Numbered from the stretch's first letter, positions 1 to 8,494 are shown. The stretch is 64,000 nt of DNA from Rhodomicrobium sp. R_RK_3 (GCF_002198715.1 NZ_MWLK01000029.1:1-64000); one strand, 5' to 3'. The notes: generated by a model from the letters alone, not told the origin. Numbers and translations: made by a program.

Positions 1-1
1 G

Positions 2-295
2 GTCTACGAGGCCGAGAAACAGGCGCAGATGCCGGGCGCAGGGCAGGCCGAAAGGGCCACGGTGGAAGAAGCCGTAAGGCGCGTGCGGGACGCGATGCAA
101 AGCGAGGATTCCGCCCGCATCCTGCAGGCTGTCGAAGCCTTAAGCGCGGCGGTCGCCGCGCTCAGCGCCGCCTCCATGCAGAATGCAGCTTCTGGCCAGT
201 CCGCCAATGGCGCCTCCGGCGACCAGCAGAGTCGCGAGCAGGAGGAGAACGTGGTCGATGCGGAATTCAGCGACGTGGATGAGGGCCGGCCATGA
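2..295 (+). CDS. dnaK: Molecular chaperone DnaK (Hsp70), C-terminal part only
   Basis: The open frame enters from the left edge and gives about 97 residues of the C-terminal helical lid and tail of an Hsp70. What is visible is a lid-like helix rich in Ala, Glu and Arg, a Gln/Ser/Gly-rich linker, and the typical end ENVVDAEFSDVDEG, close to the EEVD-like tail of bacterial DnaK. The ATPase and substrate domains lie outside the window. The stop overlaps the grpE start (ATGA at 292-295), so the two are translationally coupled. With the Hsp20, CbpA and ClpB genes nearby, this is probably an extra, island-borne DnaK rather than the housekeeping copy, but that is inference. Confidence 0.85.
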   Translation, partial: VYEAEKQAQMPGAGQAERATVEEAVRRVRDAMQSEDSARILQAVEALSAAVAALSAASMQNAASGQSANGASGDQQSREQEENVVDAEFSDVDEGRP

Positions 296-891
296 AAAAC
301 CGCCTCAAAACCGAGATGAATGGCCTGCGGACGGGCGAGGAGCCGCAATCCACGGCAGACGGGCCCGATGACCGCTCCATCCCGCCCGAGGCGGCCGATG
401 CGGGCGAGGCGAGCCCACCCGACGCCGCGCCGGAGGCCGAAGAGCAGCCCGATGTCGGGGATCTTGAGGATCGCCTCATGCGCGCCCTCGCGGAGCAGGA
501 AAACATTCGCGCGCGCGGCCGGCGAGAGATGGAACGCGCCGTCCAGTTCGCCGGCTCGCAACTGAGCGCGGATCTGCTGGACACCGCCGACAATCTCCAG
601 CGCGCCATCGGCAGCATCCCTGAATCGGCATTGGCCGATACCACGATCCGACAGCTTTTCGAAGGACTTCTGGCCACCGAACGGGCCCTCCTTGCGGCAT
701 TCGCAAGGCATGGCATCGTGTCAATAGACGCTTTAGGGAAGCCTTACGATCCGGCGCTCCATGAGGCGGTGCAAATCGTTCCCGACGAAGGCCAGGGGCC
801 CGGGGTGGTTTCCGCCGTCTTGAAACCGGGATACATGCATCATGACAGGCTGCTCCGGCCGGCCGCCGTCCATGTGACGACGGGCGTTTGA
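292..891 (+). CDS. grpE: Nucleotide exchange factor GrpE
   Basis: 199 residues, the usual GrpE length. An acidic, Pro/Ala-rich N-terminus (to about residue 60) precedes a long helix. The C-terminal beta domain holds the family signature around residues 150-190 (YDPALHEAV, followed by VLKPGYMHHDRLLRPAAVHV). GrpE opens the nucleotide pocket of DnaK and acts as a dimer in the cytoplasm. The start overlaps the dnaK stop by ATGA. The standard alphaproteobacterial grpE is usually apart from dnaK, so a dnaK-grpE couple here fits a second, stress-dedicated chaperone set. The next gene is convergent. Confidence 0.93.
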   Translation: MKNRLKTEMNGLRTGEEPQSTADGPDDRSIPPEAADAGEASPPDAAPEAEEQPDVGDLEDRLMRALAEQENIRARGRREMERAVQFAGSQLSADLLDTADNLQRAIGSIPESALADTTIRQLFEGLLATERALLAAFARHGIVSIDALGKPYDPALHEAVQIVPDEGQGPGVVSAVLKPGYMHHDRLLRPAAVHVTTGV

Positions 892-978
892 CGGCGCGGG
901 AAGCCCCTGTGACCGCCGCAATTGCCTGAGCCCTTCTCCGCCCGGGTACCCTTCCTTTTTCAGCGCCTCCGAAGCGTC

Positions 979-2678
979 CTATATGCCGACAACGGCTTCC
1001 AGCTTCGGGTTGAGCTCGGCGCGCAACCTGCGAATGACGTCCGCAGCCTCGTCCTGGGTGAACCCGGCCAGCAGCAGCGTCTGATCCGCGAGCGCCAGAC
1101 CTGCGGCAAGATCCTCCTGGAACACAGCCGTCGCGCCGGCCTTTGCCAGCTCCTCCGTGCCACGCGCGTCATCCGCGCTGACAAGGATCGCGGCTGCGGG
1201 GTTTTGCTGCCGGATAGAGGCGAGGAGCCCGCCGACATGCGGGCGGCGGTCGAAGGTCACGACGGCCAACCTCGCTCGCTCGATGCTCGCGGCACGAAGG
1301 ATTTCCGGGCGGCTGGCATCCCCGAACAAGACGCAATATCCGGCGTCCTTGGCCTCGGCAAAGCGCCGCCCATTATTTTCGATACAGAGATAGGGGAGGT
1401 TGGCGGCATCGGCGGCCAGCACCACGAGACGGCCGACCCGCCCGTAACCACAGATCACCACATGATCTTTCAGCGTCGGCGGAGGTTCGGCGCGGGTGGC
1501 TTCGCCGGGTCGCAGCACCCAGCTTGGCAGCATCTGCAACAGGTGCGTCTTGTTTCGGATCAGGACCGGCGCCAGAGCCATGCTGATGATGAGGGCCAAC
1601 AGCGCAGGCTGCCCGATCTGCCGGTCGATCAGCCCCGACAATGTTGCCGTGCTGAGCAGCAGGAGCCCGAACTCGCCGCCATGCGCGAGCACGATCGCGA
1701 CCCGCAGGCTGATCTCCCGCGACCATCCCATCATGCGCCCGACGAGCATCGTGATGGCCGCTTTGCCGAGCGTGAACACCAGGAGCCAGGCGAACACCGC
1801 GAGGGGGTGCTCGATCAGCACGGAGGGGTTCACCTGCATACCGATGGTGATGAAGAACAGTCCCAGCAGCACATCGCGCAGCGAGCGCAGCTCGGCCTCG
1901 ACCTGATGGCGGAAGTCGCTTTCGCCGATCGCCATTCCGGCGAGGAACGCTCCGATGGGAGCGGACAGGCCGGCGAGGCTTGCGGCGGCGGCGGTGCCGA
2001 GGGCGATGAGGAGGACACAGAGCAGGAACAGCTCCTCCGAGCCCACGCGCGAGATGCGTGCGAGGATGATGCGGAAGGCTGGCCGGCCGATGAAGGAGAT
2101 GCCGGCGAGGACATGGCCGCTATGATGACCCCGCGCAGGATCTCCGCGCCGGGGTCGCCGGCGGACTGACTGGTGCCGAGGAGCACCAGGAAGGCGATTG
2201 CGGCCAGGTCCTGGAACAACAGGACGCTGATCGCCCGCCGCCCATGCGGCGAGGCGAGGTCGCCCTGGTCGGCGAGCTGCTTGGCGCTCAATGCCGTCGA
2301 AGACATCGCGACCGCGCCGGCGAGGATCAGCGCGCCCTGCCAGCTCATGCCGAACGCCATGCCGAAGGCGCCGACGACAACGGTCGTGATGCCGACCTGA
2401 AGTCCGCCGCCGCCGAGAACATCGCGGAGCGCGTCCTTCACCGCCGAGAATGAAATATCGAGGCCCGTCATCAGCATGAGCAGGACGATCCCCAGTTCGG
2501 CCAGGAACAGGATCTCCCCGTCGGCCGAGAGCAGCCCCAGGCCGTAAGGCCCGATGAGAATGCCCGCGACGATGTAGCCGATCGCCCCCGGCAAGCGCAG
2601 TGCGCTGACGAGCCCGACGAGGCCGGTCGCGGCAGCGAGCACGAGGACGCTTTGCGTGAGATGCTCGCCGACCATCAT
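979..2678 (-). pseudogene. kefB: KefB/KefC-type monovalent cation:proton antiporter, interrupted by one frameshift
   Basis: Two overlapping frames together make one antiporter. The N-terminal frame (from ATG 2678) gives the Na+/H+-exchanger membrane half up to ILRGVIIAAM near 2115. The downstream frame then resumes with LAGISFIGRPAFRIILARIS, further membrane helices, and a TrkA-N domain with the NAD-binding motif GYGRVG at about residue 410. Adding one base near 2110-2125 restores a continuous protein of about 566 residues, normal for KefB/KefC. A single deletion (or sequencing error) is the simplest explanation. The start overlaps the stop of the upstream small gene (TGATG), so it belongs to the cbpA operon. 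KefB homologues are a regular part of transmissible heat-resistance loci. Confidence 0.85.
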
Positions 2679-2869
2679 CAGCCTCCCTGCTTTCGCAGCC
2701 GCCAGCGTGTCTCTTCGTTCTTATGCACGCCGTCGGCCACCACCTCGCCAGGAGGCGGCGCCACCGGAGGCCGAGCCAGGATTCCCGTCCAGCCCGGCGG
2801 ATCGCTGGCGGGAAACGACTCGTTGCTCGCGCGTTCGACGCAATCGTCCTTGTCTTCATCTTCGGGCAT
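2678..2869 (-). CDS. Small acidic protein with an [12 protein letters not shown] motif
   Basis: 63 residues if started at ATG 2869, which has a good Shine-Dalgarno (AGGGAG, six bases before the start). A GTG at 2908 would give 76 residues and overlap the cbpA stop. The N-terminus is strongly acidic (PEDEDKDD). The centre has [16 protein letters not shown], a motif that I recall from many small uncharacterised proteobacterial proteins. No signal peptide or membrane segment is seen. It sits between cbpA and kefB and overlaps the kefB start, so it is surely co-transcribed. Function unknown; an accessory role to the antiporter or chaperone is only a guess from position. Confidence 0.75.
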   Translation of the reverse strand: MPEDEDKDDCVERASNESFPASDPPGWTGILARPPVAPPPGEVVADGVHKNEETRWRLRKQGG

Positions 2870-2904
2870 GGTCGCTCCCTGTTCCTGTGCCGGCGCTATC
2901 CGGA

Positions 2905-3852
2905 TCACCCGGTCATTGTTCGCCAGGGATGATGGGACTTCCCCGCGGGCCAGGCGGCGACGAAGGCCTCGAGATCGGGATCAGGTCTTTCCGGGAGCAT
3001 GATCCGCAGCTTCACATATTCGTCGCCGCGGCTGCCGTCAGCGCGGCGTACGCCCTTGCCTTTGAGACGCAGGGTCGATCCGGTATTCGACCATTTCGGC
3101 ACCCGCACAGTCGCCGAGCCGGTCGGCGTCGGCACCTTGATGCGCCCGCCGAGCACGGCCTCGGACAGCGAGATTGCCACCTCGACATGAATATTCTCGC
3201 CGCGCCGGGTGAGAGAGGGATGCGGCCGGACTTCGATCTCGATCAGCATATCGCCACGGCGCCCGTCCGGACCTGGGTCGCCCCTGCCGCGCAGGCGCAG
3301 GATCTGGCCGTCGCGCGTGCCGGGCGGGATGTTGACCTCGATCGTATCGCCACCCGGCAGAGACAGGCGCTGCGCCGCCCCGTTCACGGCGTCGAGAAAA
3401 TCGACATCGAGGCGGTAGCGGACATCCCGGCCGCGGGACGGGAAAGGCGCGCTGCCGGTGCGTCCGAAGAAATCCGAGAAAAAGTCTTCGGCGTCGAAAT
3501 TGGCAAATCCGGAGCCTGATCCGTCGTCGGCAAAACCTCGATTGTGGCCAGCAAAGCCGTTGGCATTTCGCCTCGCCCCGGCCCCGGCACGCTGATGGCG
3601 CTGGCGCGGCCGCTCGGCGCCGGATGCGTCGATCTCGCCCCTGTCGAAGCGGGCCCGCCGCTCTTCGTCGCTCAGGAGCTGGTAGGCCGACGAGACATCC
3701 TTGAAGCGCTGCTCGGCCGCCGCATCGCCTGGGTTGACGTCCGGGTGCACCTCCTTGGCGAGGCGGCGATACGCCTTGCGCAGGTCCTCGGCCGAGGCAC
3801 CGCGCTGCACGCCTAGCGTCCTATAGGGGTCCGCGCCGCTCACCTCGGTCAT
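2905..3852 (-). CDS. cbpA: CbpA-type DnaJ co-chaperone (class B J-protein)
   Basis: 315 residues from ATG 3852, chosen because AAGGAG lies seven bases upstream; a longer frame to 3906 lacks such a site. The N-terminal J domain (residues 5-70) has YRTLGV and the HPD motif that stimulates Hsp70 ATPase. A Gly/Phe-rich linker follows (to about 140, with FFSDFFGR), then two C-terminal beta domains. There is no Cys-rich zinc finger, which makes it CbpA-like rather than DnaJ proper. It begins a minus-strand operon with the small acidic gene and kefB, and is divergent from the hsp20 genes across a 158-bp spacer holding the 3919 palindrome. Likely partner: the DnaK/GrpE at the left edge. Confidence 0.92.
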   Translation of the reverse strand: MTEVSGADPYRTLGVQRGASAEDLRKAYRRLAKEVHPDVNPGDAAAEQRFKDVSSAYQLLSDEERRARFDRGEIDASGAERPRQRHQRAGAGARRNANGFAGHNRGFADDGSGSGFANFDAEDFFSDFFGRTGSAPFPSRGRDVRYRLDVDFLDAVNGAAQRLSLPGGDTIEVNIPPGTRDGQILRLRGRGDPGPDGRRGDMLIEIEVRPHPSLTRRGENIHVEVAISLSEAVLGGRIKVPTPTGSATVRVPKWSNTGSTLRLKGKGVRRADGSRGDEYVKLRIMLPERPDPDLEAFVAAWPAGKSHHPWRTMTG

Positions 3853-3918
3853 CGCTCCTTGAAACTGCTGCCCGTTGACTGTCCCACACAGCATGACGGC
3901 GCGCATCCTCAGTGGCGC

Positions 3919-3930
3919 TGACGCGCGTCA
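3919..3930. promoter_or_regulatory. Palindrome TGAC-N4-GTCA between cbpA and hsp20 operons
   Basis: The core TGACGCGCGTCA extends to a perfect 14-bp palindrome (3918-3931). It lies 67-78 bp before the cbpA ATG and 81-92 bp before the first hsp20 ATG, so one site could serve both divergent operons. The same TGAC-N4-GTCA pattern recurs in intergenic DNA at 9258, 10684 and 14205. The half-site spacing is that of CRP/FNR-family operators (for example TTGAT-N4-ATCAA). The binding protein is not in the window. Confidence 0.5.
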
Positions 3931-4010
3931 GTGGCCCTCGCCAGGTGTCCTGGCATGCTGCTGCAATCGGTGGCTTCCCAGTGAGGCCACCCCGCAACAA
4001 GGAGTGCAAC

Positions 4011-4457
4011 ATGCTGTCCGAATATGCAGCCCCCGCCGCCCGGTGGCCGGACCTGTTCCGCGATCTCAGGCGCAGACAGGACGACTTTGGCAGGCCTTTC
4101 GGGGGCTTGAGGCTCACCCAGGCGGTGGACTTCCCACCGGTCAACATCTGGACCTCTCCCGATGGAGCGCTGGTCACTGCGCAACTGCCGGGGGTGAGCA
4201 TGGATCAGATCGACGTCACTGTTCACAAGAACACTTGTTCGATCCGCGGCAGACGCCCGCTGGAAGTCGTCGAGGAGGGCACGGTGGTTCATCGCCAGGA
4301 GCGGCCGCATGGCGAGTTCGGGCGCGTGATCGTGCTGCCGTTCCGTGTTGATGCCGACAAGGTCTCGGCAAGGTTCGACCGTGGCGTGCTTCGGCTGGAG
4401 CTGCCGCGGCCCGACGAGGATCGGCCGCGCAAAGTCCGCATCGCCCACGACTCATAG
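4011..4457 (+). CDS. Small heat shock protein, Hsp20 family (first of three)
   Basis: 148 residues from ATG 4011, preceded by AAGGAG. The alpha-crystallin domain covers about residues 40-140: NIWTSPDGALVTAQLPG, the strand region HRQERPHGEFGRVIVLP, and the closing GVLRLELPRP that carries the IxI-like hydrophobic pattern. The family holds unfolding proteins in large oligomers, without ATP, for DnaK/ClpB to refold. First gene of a tight operon: the next start is 11 bp downstream. The N-terminal arm is short and Arg-rich (RDLRRRQDDFGR), unlike the two following paralogues. Confidence 0.93.
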   Translation: MLSEYAAPAARWPDLFRDLRRRQDDFGRPFGGLRLTQAVDFPPVNIWTSPDGALVTAQLPGVSMDQIDVTVHKNTCSIRGRRPLEVVEEGTVVHRQERPHGEFGRVIVLPFRVDADKVSARFDRGVLRLELPRPDEDRPRKVRIAHDS

Positions 4458-4468
4458 GAGGTCATCCG

Positions 4469-4903
4469 ATGACTGTTCAACAGCAGACAGCCTCCAGAAA
4501 CGGCGCGGCGGCCGATCAAGGCAGTGACGCGGCGAGTGGAAACGGGCGCAGCGTCGAGCAGACCGTCCCGATGCCCAGCTTCGCGCCTCCCTCGGACATT
4601 TACGAGACGAAGGAGGACGTACAGCTCTATCTCGACATGCCCGGCGCCGATCCCTCCTCGCTCGATGTCACCCTCGACCGGCGCATCCTGGCGGTATCGG
4701 CGCGGTGCCAGCCCTGGCGGCCGCAGGGATATACGCTCATCGCCGCCGAATATCAGGACGGGAACTATGAACGGTCCTTCGTTCTGTCCGATCAGCTCGA
4801 TGGCGAGAAGATCGAGGCAAACTTCAAGGATGGCGTGCTGTGCATCCGCGTGCCGAAAGCCCCGCCCTCGCAAGCCAAGAAGATCCCCGTCAATGCAGCT
4901 TAA
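4469..4903 (+). CDS. Small heat shock protein, Hsp20 family (second of three)
   Basis: 144 residues; the start at 4469 has AGGAGG seven bases upstream. A Gln/Gly/Ala-rich flexible N-terminus (about 35 residues) precedes the alpha-crystallin domain (SDIYETKEDVQLYLDMPG, then YQDGNYERSFVLSDQLD and GVLCIRVPKAP). The sequence is clearly diverged from its two neighbours, which suggests separate client or oligomer roles. ATP-independent holdase, cytoplasmic. The stop is ten bases before the third hsp20 start, so all three are one transcript. Confidence 0.93.
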   Translation: MTVQQQTASRNGAAADQGSDAASGNGRSVEQTVPMPSFAPPSDIYETKEDVQLYLDMPGADPSSLDVTLDRRILAVSARCQPWRPQGYTLIAAEYQDGNYERSFVLSDQLDGEKIEANFKDGVLCIRVPKAPPSQAKKIPVNAA

Positions 4904-4913
4904 GGAGAGAGAC

Positions 4914-5483
4914 ATGGCACAGACACAATCGCAGACGCCAGCCACCCAACAATCGCGCAACGGCGGCAGCAACGCGCCGGCGACGACCGCCGGACAGAGC
5001 GGCAGTGGCGGCCGCGGCATGCAGACCAGGAGCGGCGGCCGCGACCCGGTCACGATGCTCAGGTCCGACATCGACCGTGTATTGGACAGCTTCTGGCGCG
5101 GCTTCGACCTGCCCATGATGGGCCTGGTCAACTCCGCGCTGTTGAGCGGCGACACGATGCCCATCAACATGCGCGAGACCGACAAAGAGGTCGAAATCAC
5201 CGCCGAGCTGCCCGGCTTCGAGCCGGACGAAATCGACGTCATGGTAACGGATGGGGCCGTAACCATCCGCGCCGAAGGTGAAACCTCTCAGGATGTGAGC
5301 GACAACGGCTACATTATCCATGAGCGGCGAGTGGCGCGCTTCGAGCGCACGCTACCCCTTCCCGACAATGTCGACCCCGAAGCCATACAGGCAAGCTATC
5401 GCAACGGGGTGCTGACTCTCAGCATTCCCAAGACGAGCGATAGCGACAACGGATCGCGGCGCATTGCCGTGCAGTCGAGCTGA
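4914..5483 (+). CDS. Small heat shock protein, Hsp20 family (third of three)
   Basis: 189 residues from ATG 4914, with AAGGAG upstream; a longer open frame to 4524 only overlaps the preceding gene. A long low-complexity N-terminus rich in Gln, Ser and Gly (to about residue 43) is followed by a helical segment (RSDIDRVLDSFWRGFD) and a canonical alpha-crystallin domain: INMRETDKEVEITAELPGFE, the strand-exchange region ERRVARFERTLPLP, and GVLTLSIPK. This is the most typical bacterial Hsp20 of the trio. A hairpin terminator follows within 20 bp, closing the operon. Confidence 0.94.
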   Translation: MAQTQSQTPATQQSRNGGSNAPATTAGQSGSGGRGMQTRSGGRDPVTMLRSDIDRVLDSFWRGFDLPMMGLVNSALLSGDTMPINMRETDKEVEITAELPGFEPDEIDVMVTDGAVTIRAEGETSQDVSDNGYIIHERRVARFERTLPLPDNVDPEAIQASYRNGVLTLSIPKTSDSDNGSRRIAVQSS

Positions 5484-5499
5484 TTCACGCGGGCGAAAG

Positions 5500-5540
5500 G
5501 GCGCCTGGGAACCGCAGTCACTCCCAGGCGCCGAATTTTT
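5500..5540 (+). terminator. Rho-independent terminator after the hsp20 operon
   Basis: Perfect 11-bp stem GGCGCCTGGGA / TCCCAGGCGCC with an 11-base loop, followed by GAATTTTT. It begins 16 bases after the stop of the third hsp20 and ends ten bases before the next start. The BON gene may therefore need read-through or its own promoter. Confidence 0.85.
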
Positions 5541-5550
5541 GAGGTCGACC

Positions 5551-6204
5551 ATGCGATCCGACGAGGAAATCAGGCGCGATGTCGAGGATGAGTTGAAGTG
5601 GACCCCGACCGTCGGCGACGCCGATATCGCCGTCTCGGTGAAGAACGGCATTGTGATGCTGACCGGCTTCGTGCCGGACTTTACCAGCCGCTTCGAGGCC
5701 GAGGCCGCCGCAAAGCGGGTCGCCGGGGTGATCGGCATCGCCAACGACATCGAGGTCCGACTGCCTGCCATCGACGAGCGCCCTGATCCGGCCATAGCCC
5801 GCGACGCGGTCGCGGCGCTGGCGTTGCAACTGCCTTCCTCCTGGGAACAGATCAAAGTGGTCGTGAAGAGCGGGGTGGTCACGCTCGACGGCGAGGTGGA
5901 GTGGGATTTCCAGCGCAAGATCGCTGAAGAGACGGTCGGACGCATTCGCGGGGTGCGCGAAATCCGCAATCTGATCCGGGTCAATCCACGCGTCAGCCCC
6001 GAAGCGATCAAGCAGAAAATCAAGCAAGCCTTCCTGCGCAGCGCCGAACTCGACGCCGAAAATATCAGGGTCGAAGTGGAAGGCCATCGCGTCGTTCTCG
6101 AAGGCACGGTGCGGTCCTGGGCAGAGCGCGAGGCGGCCGAGCGAACCGCATGGGCCGGTCCCGGCATCGCCCTTGTCGAGAACCACATCGCCGTCAAGGT
6201 CTGA
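5551..6204 (+). CDS. Protein with three BON domains
   Basis: 217 residues from ATG 5551. Three BON repeats are seen at about residues 1-70, 75-145 and 148-217, each with the pattern of a helix, then VxxGxVxLxGxV, then a helix ending near a Val-rich strand (IVMLTGFVPD; VVTLDGEVEW; VVLEGTVRSW). No signal peptide is present, so a cytoplasmic site is likely, unlike OsmY. BON domains are thought to bind membranes or stabilise envelope and stress complexes. It is downstream of the hsp20 terminator and 56 bp before the peroxiredoxin gene, on the same strand. Confidence 0.85.
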   Translation: MRSDEEIRRDVEDELKWTPTVGDADIAVSVKNGIVMLTGFVPDFTSRFEAEAAAKRVAGVIGIANDIEVRLPAIDERPDPAIARDAVAALALQLPSSWEQIKVVVKSGVVTLDGEVEWDFQRKIAEETVGRIRGVREIRNLIRVNPRVSPEAIKQKIKQAFLRSAELDAENIRVEVEGHRVVLEGTVRSWAEREAAERTAWAGPGIALVENHIAVKV

Positions 6205-6260
6205 CGTCAGGCCGCGGACACCCGCTCTGCCAAGGGCGCAAAATCGCCAACGAGTCAAAG

Positions 6261-6767
6261 ATGAAACATAACACATCGTCTGCGCCGAACTCGCCTCTGC
6301 CGGAGGGACAGCCGGCGCCTGACTTTACCCTGCATACGACGCCCGACCAGACGGTCGCGTTGCGGGACTTCCGCGGCCAGCCGGTCATTCTCGCATTCTA
6401 TCCGGCCGATTGGAGCCCGGTCTGCGGCGACCAGATGGTGCTCTATAACGAGATCTTGCCGGAGTTTCGCAGACACAATGCGGCGCTGATCGGCATCTCG
6501 GTCGATGGCGTCTGGTGCCACCTGGCCTTCGCCCGCGACCGCAAGCTGCAATTCCCACTGGTGTCCGATTTCGAGCCCAAGGGCCGGATCGCCAAGACCT
6601 ACGGCGTCTACCGCCATGGCGATGGCGTTTGCGAGCGCGCCCTGTTCGTCCTCAATTCCGAGGGGGTCATTCACTGGCGGCACGTCTCCCCGATCGGGGT
6701 CAATCCCGGTGCGGACGGCATCCTCACCGCGCTCGAAAGTCTTGAGATGGAAGGAGCTACCTCATGA
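6261..6767 (+). CDS. Peroxiredoxin of the AhpC/TSA (Bcp/AhpE-like) type
   Basis: 168 residues from ATG 6261. Thioredoxin fold with the peroxidatic cysteine in PADWSPVCGDQM at about residue 55; the surrounding Pro and Ser occupy the places of the P-xxx-T/S-xx-C motif. Further Cys are at WCHLAFA and GVCERALFV, the latter a possible resolving Cys. Peroxiredoxins reduce hydroperoxides using thioredoxin-like donors. The stop overlaps the start of the DsbA-like gene (ATGA at 6764), so that protein is a likely redox partner. The same pairing is common in rhizobial stress clusters, but the electron donor is inferred. Confidence 0.88.
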   Translation: MKHNTSSAPNSPLPEGQPAPDFTLHTTPDQTVALRDFRGQPVILAFYPADWSPVCGDQMVLYNEILPEFRRHNAALIGISVDGVWCHLAFARDRKLQFPLVSDFEPKGRIAKTYGVYRHGDGVCERALFVLNSEGVIHWRHVSPIGVNPGADGILTALESLEMEGATS

Positions 6768-7315
6768 AGAATGCACCTACGGTACTGACGCTGCCCGTCG
6801 GGCCGCGTGATCATATTATCGGGAACCCGGATCCGCTGGTCACCCTGGTCGAGTATGGGGACTATCAATGCCCCTTCTGCGGCCAGGCCCACGTCGTGGT
6901 CTCCGAGCTGATCCGGCAGTTCGGCCCCGAACTGCGCTATGTCTTTCGGCATTTCCCGATCACGACCATCCATCCCCATGCCGGGCTTGCTGCCGAGGCC
7001 GCCGAAGCCGCCGGCGCGCAAGGCAAGTTCTGGGAGATGCACAATATGCTCTACACCCATCAAGAAGCGCTCGACCCGCCAAGCCTCACGCGCTATGCGG
7101 GCCTGCTCGGGCTGGATCTGCCCCGGTTCACGAGTGAGCTGGCTCAGCACGTGCATGCTCCGCGCGTGCGAGAGGATTTTATCAGCGGTGTTCGCAGCGG
7201 CGTGAACGGCACGCCGTGTTTCTTCATCAACGGTGTTCGCCACGACGGGGCCTGGGATTTCGAGACTCTGGCTGTTGCGATCGCGGCGGCTAGCGCGCCG
7301 GTTCCCGCCGCCTGA
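6764..7315 (+). CDS. DsbA-family thioredoxin-fold protein
   Basis: 183 residues. The active site CPFC is at about residue 35 in VEYGDYQCPFCGQAH, followed by the helical insertion and the cis-Pro loop GVNGTPCFFINGV, where a further Cys follows the conserved cis-proline. No signal peptide is seen, so it probably works in the cytoplasm, unlike DsbA itself. Translationally coupled to the peroxiredoxin gene. The 3' end overlaps the convergent psiE gene by 26 bp. Confidence 0.88.
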   Translation: MKNAPTVLTLPVGPRDHIIGNPDPLVTLVEYGDYQCPFCGQAHVVVSELIRQFGPELRYVFRHFPITTIHPHAGLAAEAAEAAGAQGKFWEMHNMLYTHQEALDPPSLTRYAGLLGLDLPRFTSELAQHVHAPRVREDFISGVRSGVNGTPCFFINGVRHDGAWDFETLAVAIAAASAPVPAA

Positions 7316-7781
7316 CGGCGGCGACCCGGCGATCCTGGTCACGCACCAGCCAGTAGACGACGCCAAGCGACAGCATGGCCGCGCTCAGGGCAAAGATCTT
7401 GCCCGCCTCCGCGCTGCTCAAGTCCAGAATGATCAGTTTCCTGAGGATCGCCAGCATGGCGAGCAGCACCACCGTACGCACCTGCACAATGCTGTCCCGG
7501 CGTTCGGCGATCACCAGGAGCGAACGCTTGAACTCCAGGCCGATGATCACGGTGAAGATCATCCCGAACAGCGCCTGGAACACGCTGTTGTCGCCGGGAT
7601 CGCGCGGCCCACTGAAGATCAGGACAAAGAGGATATTCAGCGCCAAATTCCAGACGGCGGCCACCACGATGATCGCGATGAGGGCGGTCAAGATCAGGAC
7701 GACCGCCTGCTCGAACTTCTCGTAGAAGGTCAGCGCCTGCCACTGCTCCTTGGCGGCCCTGATTTCGCTTCGAACCGTCAT
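7290..7781 (-). CDS. PsiE-family phosphate-starvation/stress membrane protein
   Basis: 163 residues from ATG 7781, with GGAGGGG seven bases upstream. About four membrane helices follow a short amphipathic N-terminus (WQALTFYEKFEQ). The family signature DNSVFQALFGMIFTVIIGLEF and IVQVRTVVLLAMLAILRKLIILD is clear. PsiE proteins are induced by phosphate starvation in E. coli and are part of transmissible heat-resistance loci; their biochemical activity is unknown. Convergent with the DsbA-like gene, sharing 26 bp. The PRC-barrel gene lies upstream on the same strand, 219 bp away. Confidence 0.88.
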   Translation of the reverse strand: MTVRSEIRAAKEQWQALTFYEKFEQAVVLILTALIAIIVVAAVWNLALNILFVLIFSGPRDPGDNSVFQALFGMIFTVIIGLEFKRSLLVIAERRDSIVQVRTVVLLAMLAILRKLIILDLSSAEAGKIFALSAAMLSLGVVYWLVRDQDRRVAAVRRREPAR

Positions 7782-8000
7782 GTGCCCCTCCAGACCTGCG
7801 CCTGTCGGCAGGCCGTTGATCGCTAAAGCTTGGGGGACATGCGAGCCGGACCGCCCCCAATGCACGTCATCATCCTGTTTGCCCCGGCCGAGATCGTGCG
7901 GGCCGGGGGGCGTTACCACTGCCGCGCTATCGTGTGCGCGCGGGCAACGAGAAGGCGCGAGGATAGGATCCTCGCCCCGCGGCCGCGTTCAGCCCAATAA

Positions 8001-8462
8001 TCAACTGGTCTGGTATCTGAACTCGTCGAGTTTCTCGAGCTGCTCCTTAGAGGCTCCGGGCAGGGTGATCTTGTTACCCAGATCGTCGATCTGAAGCTGG
8101 TCGTAGCCGACGGCGACGAGCCGGCCGCCGACGCCGAGGAAGCCGCCGACCTGGATAATGGCGAAGAGCACCTGCTTTTTATCGATGATAATCTCGTCGA
8201 GCGAGCCGATCTTCTCATTCTTATCGTTCCTGACCTCCTTGCCGATCAGGCTGCTGGCGCGATAGCCCTTGGCTATGACCTTCACGTCCAACTGCAGGAG
8301 TTGCACGCCCTGGGCACTCGCCGGGTGGGGCTGTGTGGTCAGCACGCCGCTGCACATCGCCGCGACGATCAGCGCCGCACCGACACGAAGCCTTGCGCCG
8401 GCGAATGGGCGGAAGCTACCGAGAGCGGTGGCGGCAGCCTGCGAATTGCTAAGTCTGGTCAC
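8001..8462 (-). CDS. Exported PRC-barrel domain protein
   Basis: 153 residues from GTG 8462, selected because AAGGAG lies six bases upstream and a clean signal peptide follows (ending PASAQG, cleavage near residue 48). The PRC-barrel occupies about residues 60-140: YRASSLIGKEVRNDKNEKIG, SLDEIIIDKK, VAVGYDQLQI. PRC-barrels are small beta-barrels that bind protein or RNA partners; secreted versions are common in alphaproteobacterial stress loci with no known reaction. It is 55 bp downstream of hdeD on the same strand, so the two are likely co-transcribed. Confidence 0.82.
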   Translation of the reverse strand: MTRLSNSQAAATALGSFRPFAGARLRVGAALIVAAMCSGVLTTQPHPASAQGVQLLQLDVKVIAKGYRASSLIGKEVRNDKNEKIGSLDEIIIDKKQVLFAIIQVGGFLGVGGRLVAVGYDQLQIDDLGNKITLPGASKEQLEKLDEFRYQTS

Positions 8463-8494
8463 AATAATCTCCTTCTGTGAGTGAGGTTGAGGGG

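Noticed and set aside
2100-2130. Programmed frameshifting in kefB
   Set aside because: No slippery heptamer is present at the junction; a simple deletion or sequence error is more likely.
922-2169. Long open frame antisense to kefB
   Set aside because: Its product has no recognisable domain, only composition-driven charged and Gly/Arg-rich sequence, and the opposite strand holds clear antiporter motifs.
3858-3888. Sigma-32-type promoter (CTTGAA ... CCCACA) before hsp20
   Set aside because: The spacing is 19 bases, too long, and the -35-like word overlaps the cbpA ribosome site; not reported as a promoter.
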